Assembly: GCA_023393045.1 (NCBI GenBank)
Contig: JAEWMV010000054.1
Location: 1-5,685 of the forward strand
Reading direction: 5' to 3'
Source: Bacillota bacterium
Lineage (GTDB): Bacteria > Bacillota > Clostridia > Christensenellales > CAG-138
Length of the DNA: 5,685 nucleotides
This document shows, piece by piece, positions 5,637 to 5,685 of the stretch. The translations under genes and the position numbers were made by a program. Within the stretch, counting starts at the first letter, position 1, and each line of letters begins with the position of its first letter. Below the pieces are notes generated by a model. That model was not told the DNA's origin. It ran no database searches and saw only the letters and a list, made by a program, of their open reading frames with translations.

Positions 5637-5685
5637 ATTGTCGTTGACGGTGGCGAGGATGCGGGCGCGGAAATTGCGGAAGTTG
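5628..5685 (-). CDS. C-terminus of a transposase (ISL3-like), partial
   Basis: Only the last 18 codons are visible, ending in TGA (plus 5628-5630): NFRNFRARILATVNDNAG. The F-x-N-F-R-x-R-I-L pattern resembles the extreme C-terminus of IS204/IS1001/IS1096/IS1165-type DDE transposases, and the placement next to a GGCTCT repeat fits. The catalytic residues lie outside the window, so the call depends on context and a short motif. The last two codons and the stop lie inside a strong hairpin. Confidence 0.55.
   Translation of the reverse strand, partial: NFRNFRARILATVNDNAG

Larger units (their letters stand above)
5559..5685 (-). mobile_element. End of an ISL3-like insertion sequence, rest beyond the right edge
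   Basis: GGCTCTCCGTCAATAGTTGG from 5559 resembles the GGCTCT-starting terminal repeats of ISL3-family elements. About 70 bases inside it lies the C-terminus of a minus-strand protein that looks like a transposase. Both agree with the transposase 3' end sitting near this terminus. The family is recalled from memory, not searched. ISL3 elements usually make 8-bp target repeats, so the expected copy here is about 5551-5558. The other end is outside the window. Confidence 0.6.

Overview
The window looks like chromosomal DNA from a GC-rich (about 60% by eye) low-redox Firmicute, most likely an anaerobic gut-type Clostridia. The reasons are AGGAGG-type ribosome sites, sigma-A-like promoters, a lipoprotein with a LAAC lipobox in place of a periplasmic binding protein, many cysteines in that exported protein, and a zinc-ribbon threonine synthase. 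No assignment below class can be supported from sequence alone.

Layout, left to right. (1) Positions 1-1358, minus strand: a fold-type II PLP enzyme related in motif order to cysteine synthase and tryptophan synthase beta. It runs off the left edge, and an apparent one-base deletion near position 65 breaks its reading frame. It has its own promoter (1417-1445) with two AT-rich palindromes exactly two helical turns apart just upstream. (2) Positions 1596-2816, minus strand: peptidase T (pepT), intact, with a hairpin terminator at 1539-1571. (3) Positions 2817-3014: a divergent control region in which the pepT promoter and the promoter of the next gene overlap physically. (4) Positions 3015-4247, plus strand: a threonine synthase-family enzyme with an N-terminal four-cysteine zinc ribbon. 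(5) Positions 4315-5544, plus strand: a BMP/PnrA-family substrate-binding lipoprotein, probably co-transcribed with gene 4. (6) From about 5559 to the right edge: one end of an insertion sequence that looks like the ISL3 family, with its terminal inverted repeat, a 13-bp hairpin, and the last 18 codons of a minus-strand transposase.

Taken together, the cluster suggests amino-acid and peptide economy: a tripeptidase that frees amino acids, two PLP enzymes of fold type II that act on amino acids, and a solute-binding lipoprotein of a family best known for nucleoside uptake. The binding protein normally heads an operon with an ATPase and two permeases, but here the insertion sequence lies 14 bases after its stop codon. 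I see no CRISPR array, tRNA or rRNA. The most notable points are the insertion element behind the transport gene, the overlapping divergent promoters, the paired palindromes before gene 1, and the broken C-terminus of gene 1.
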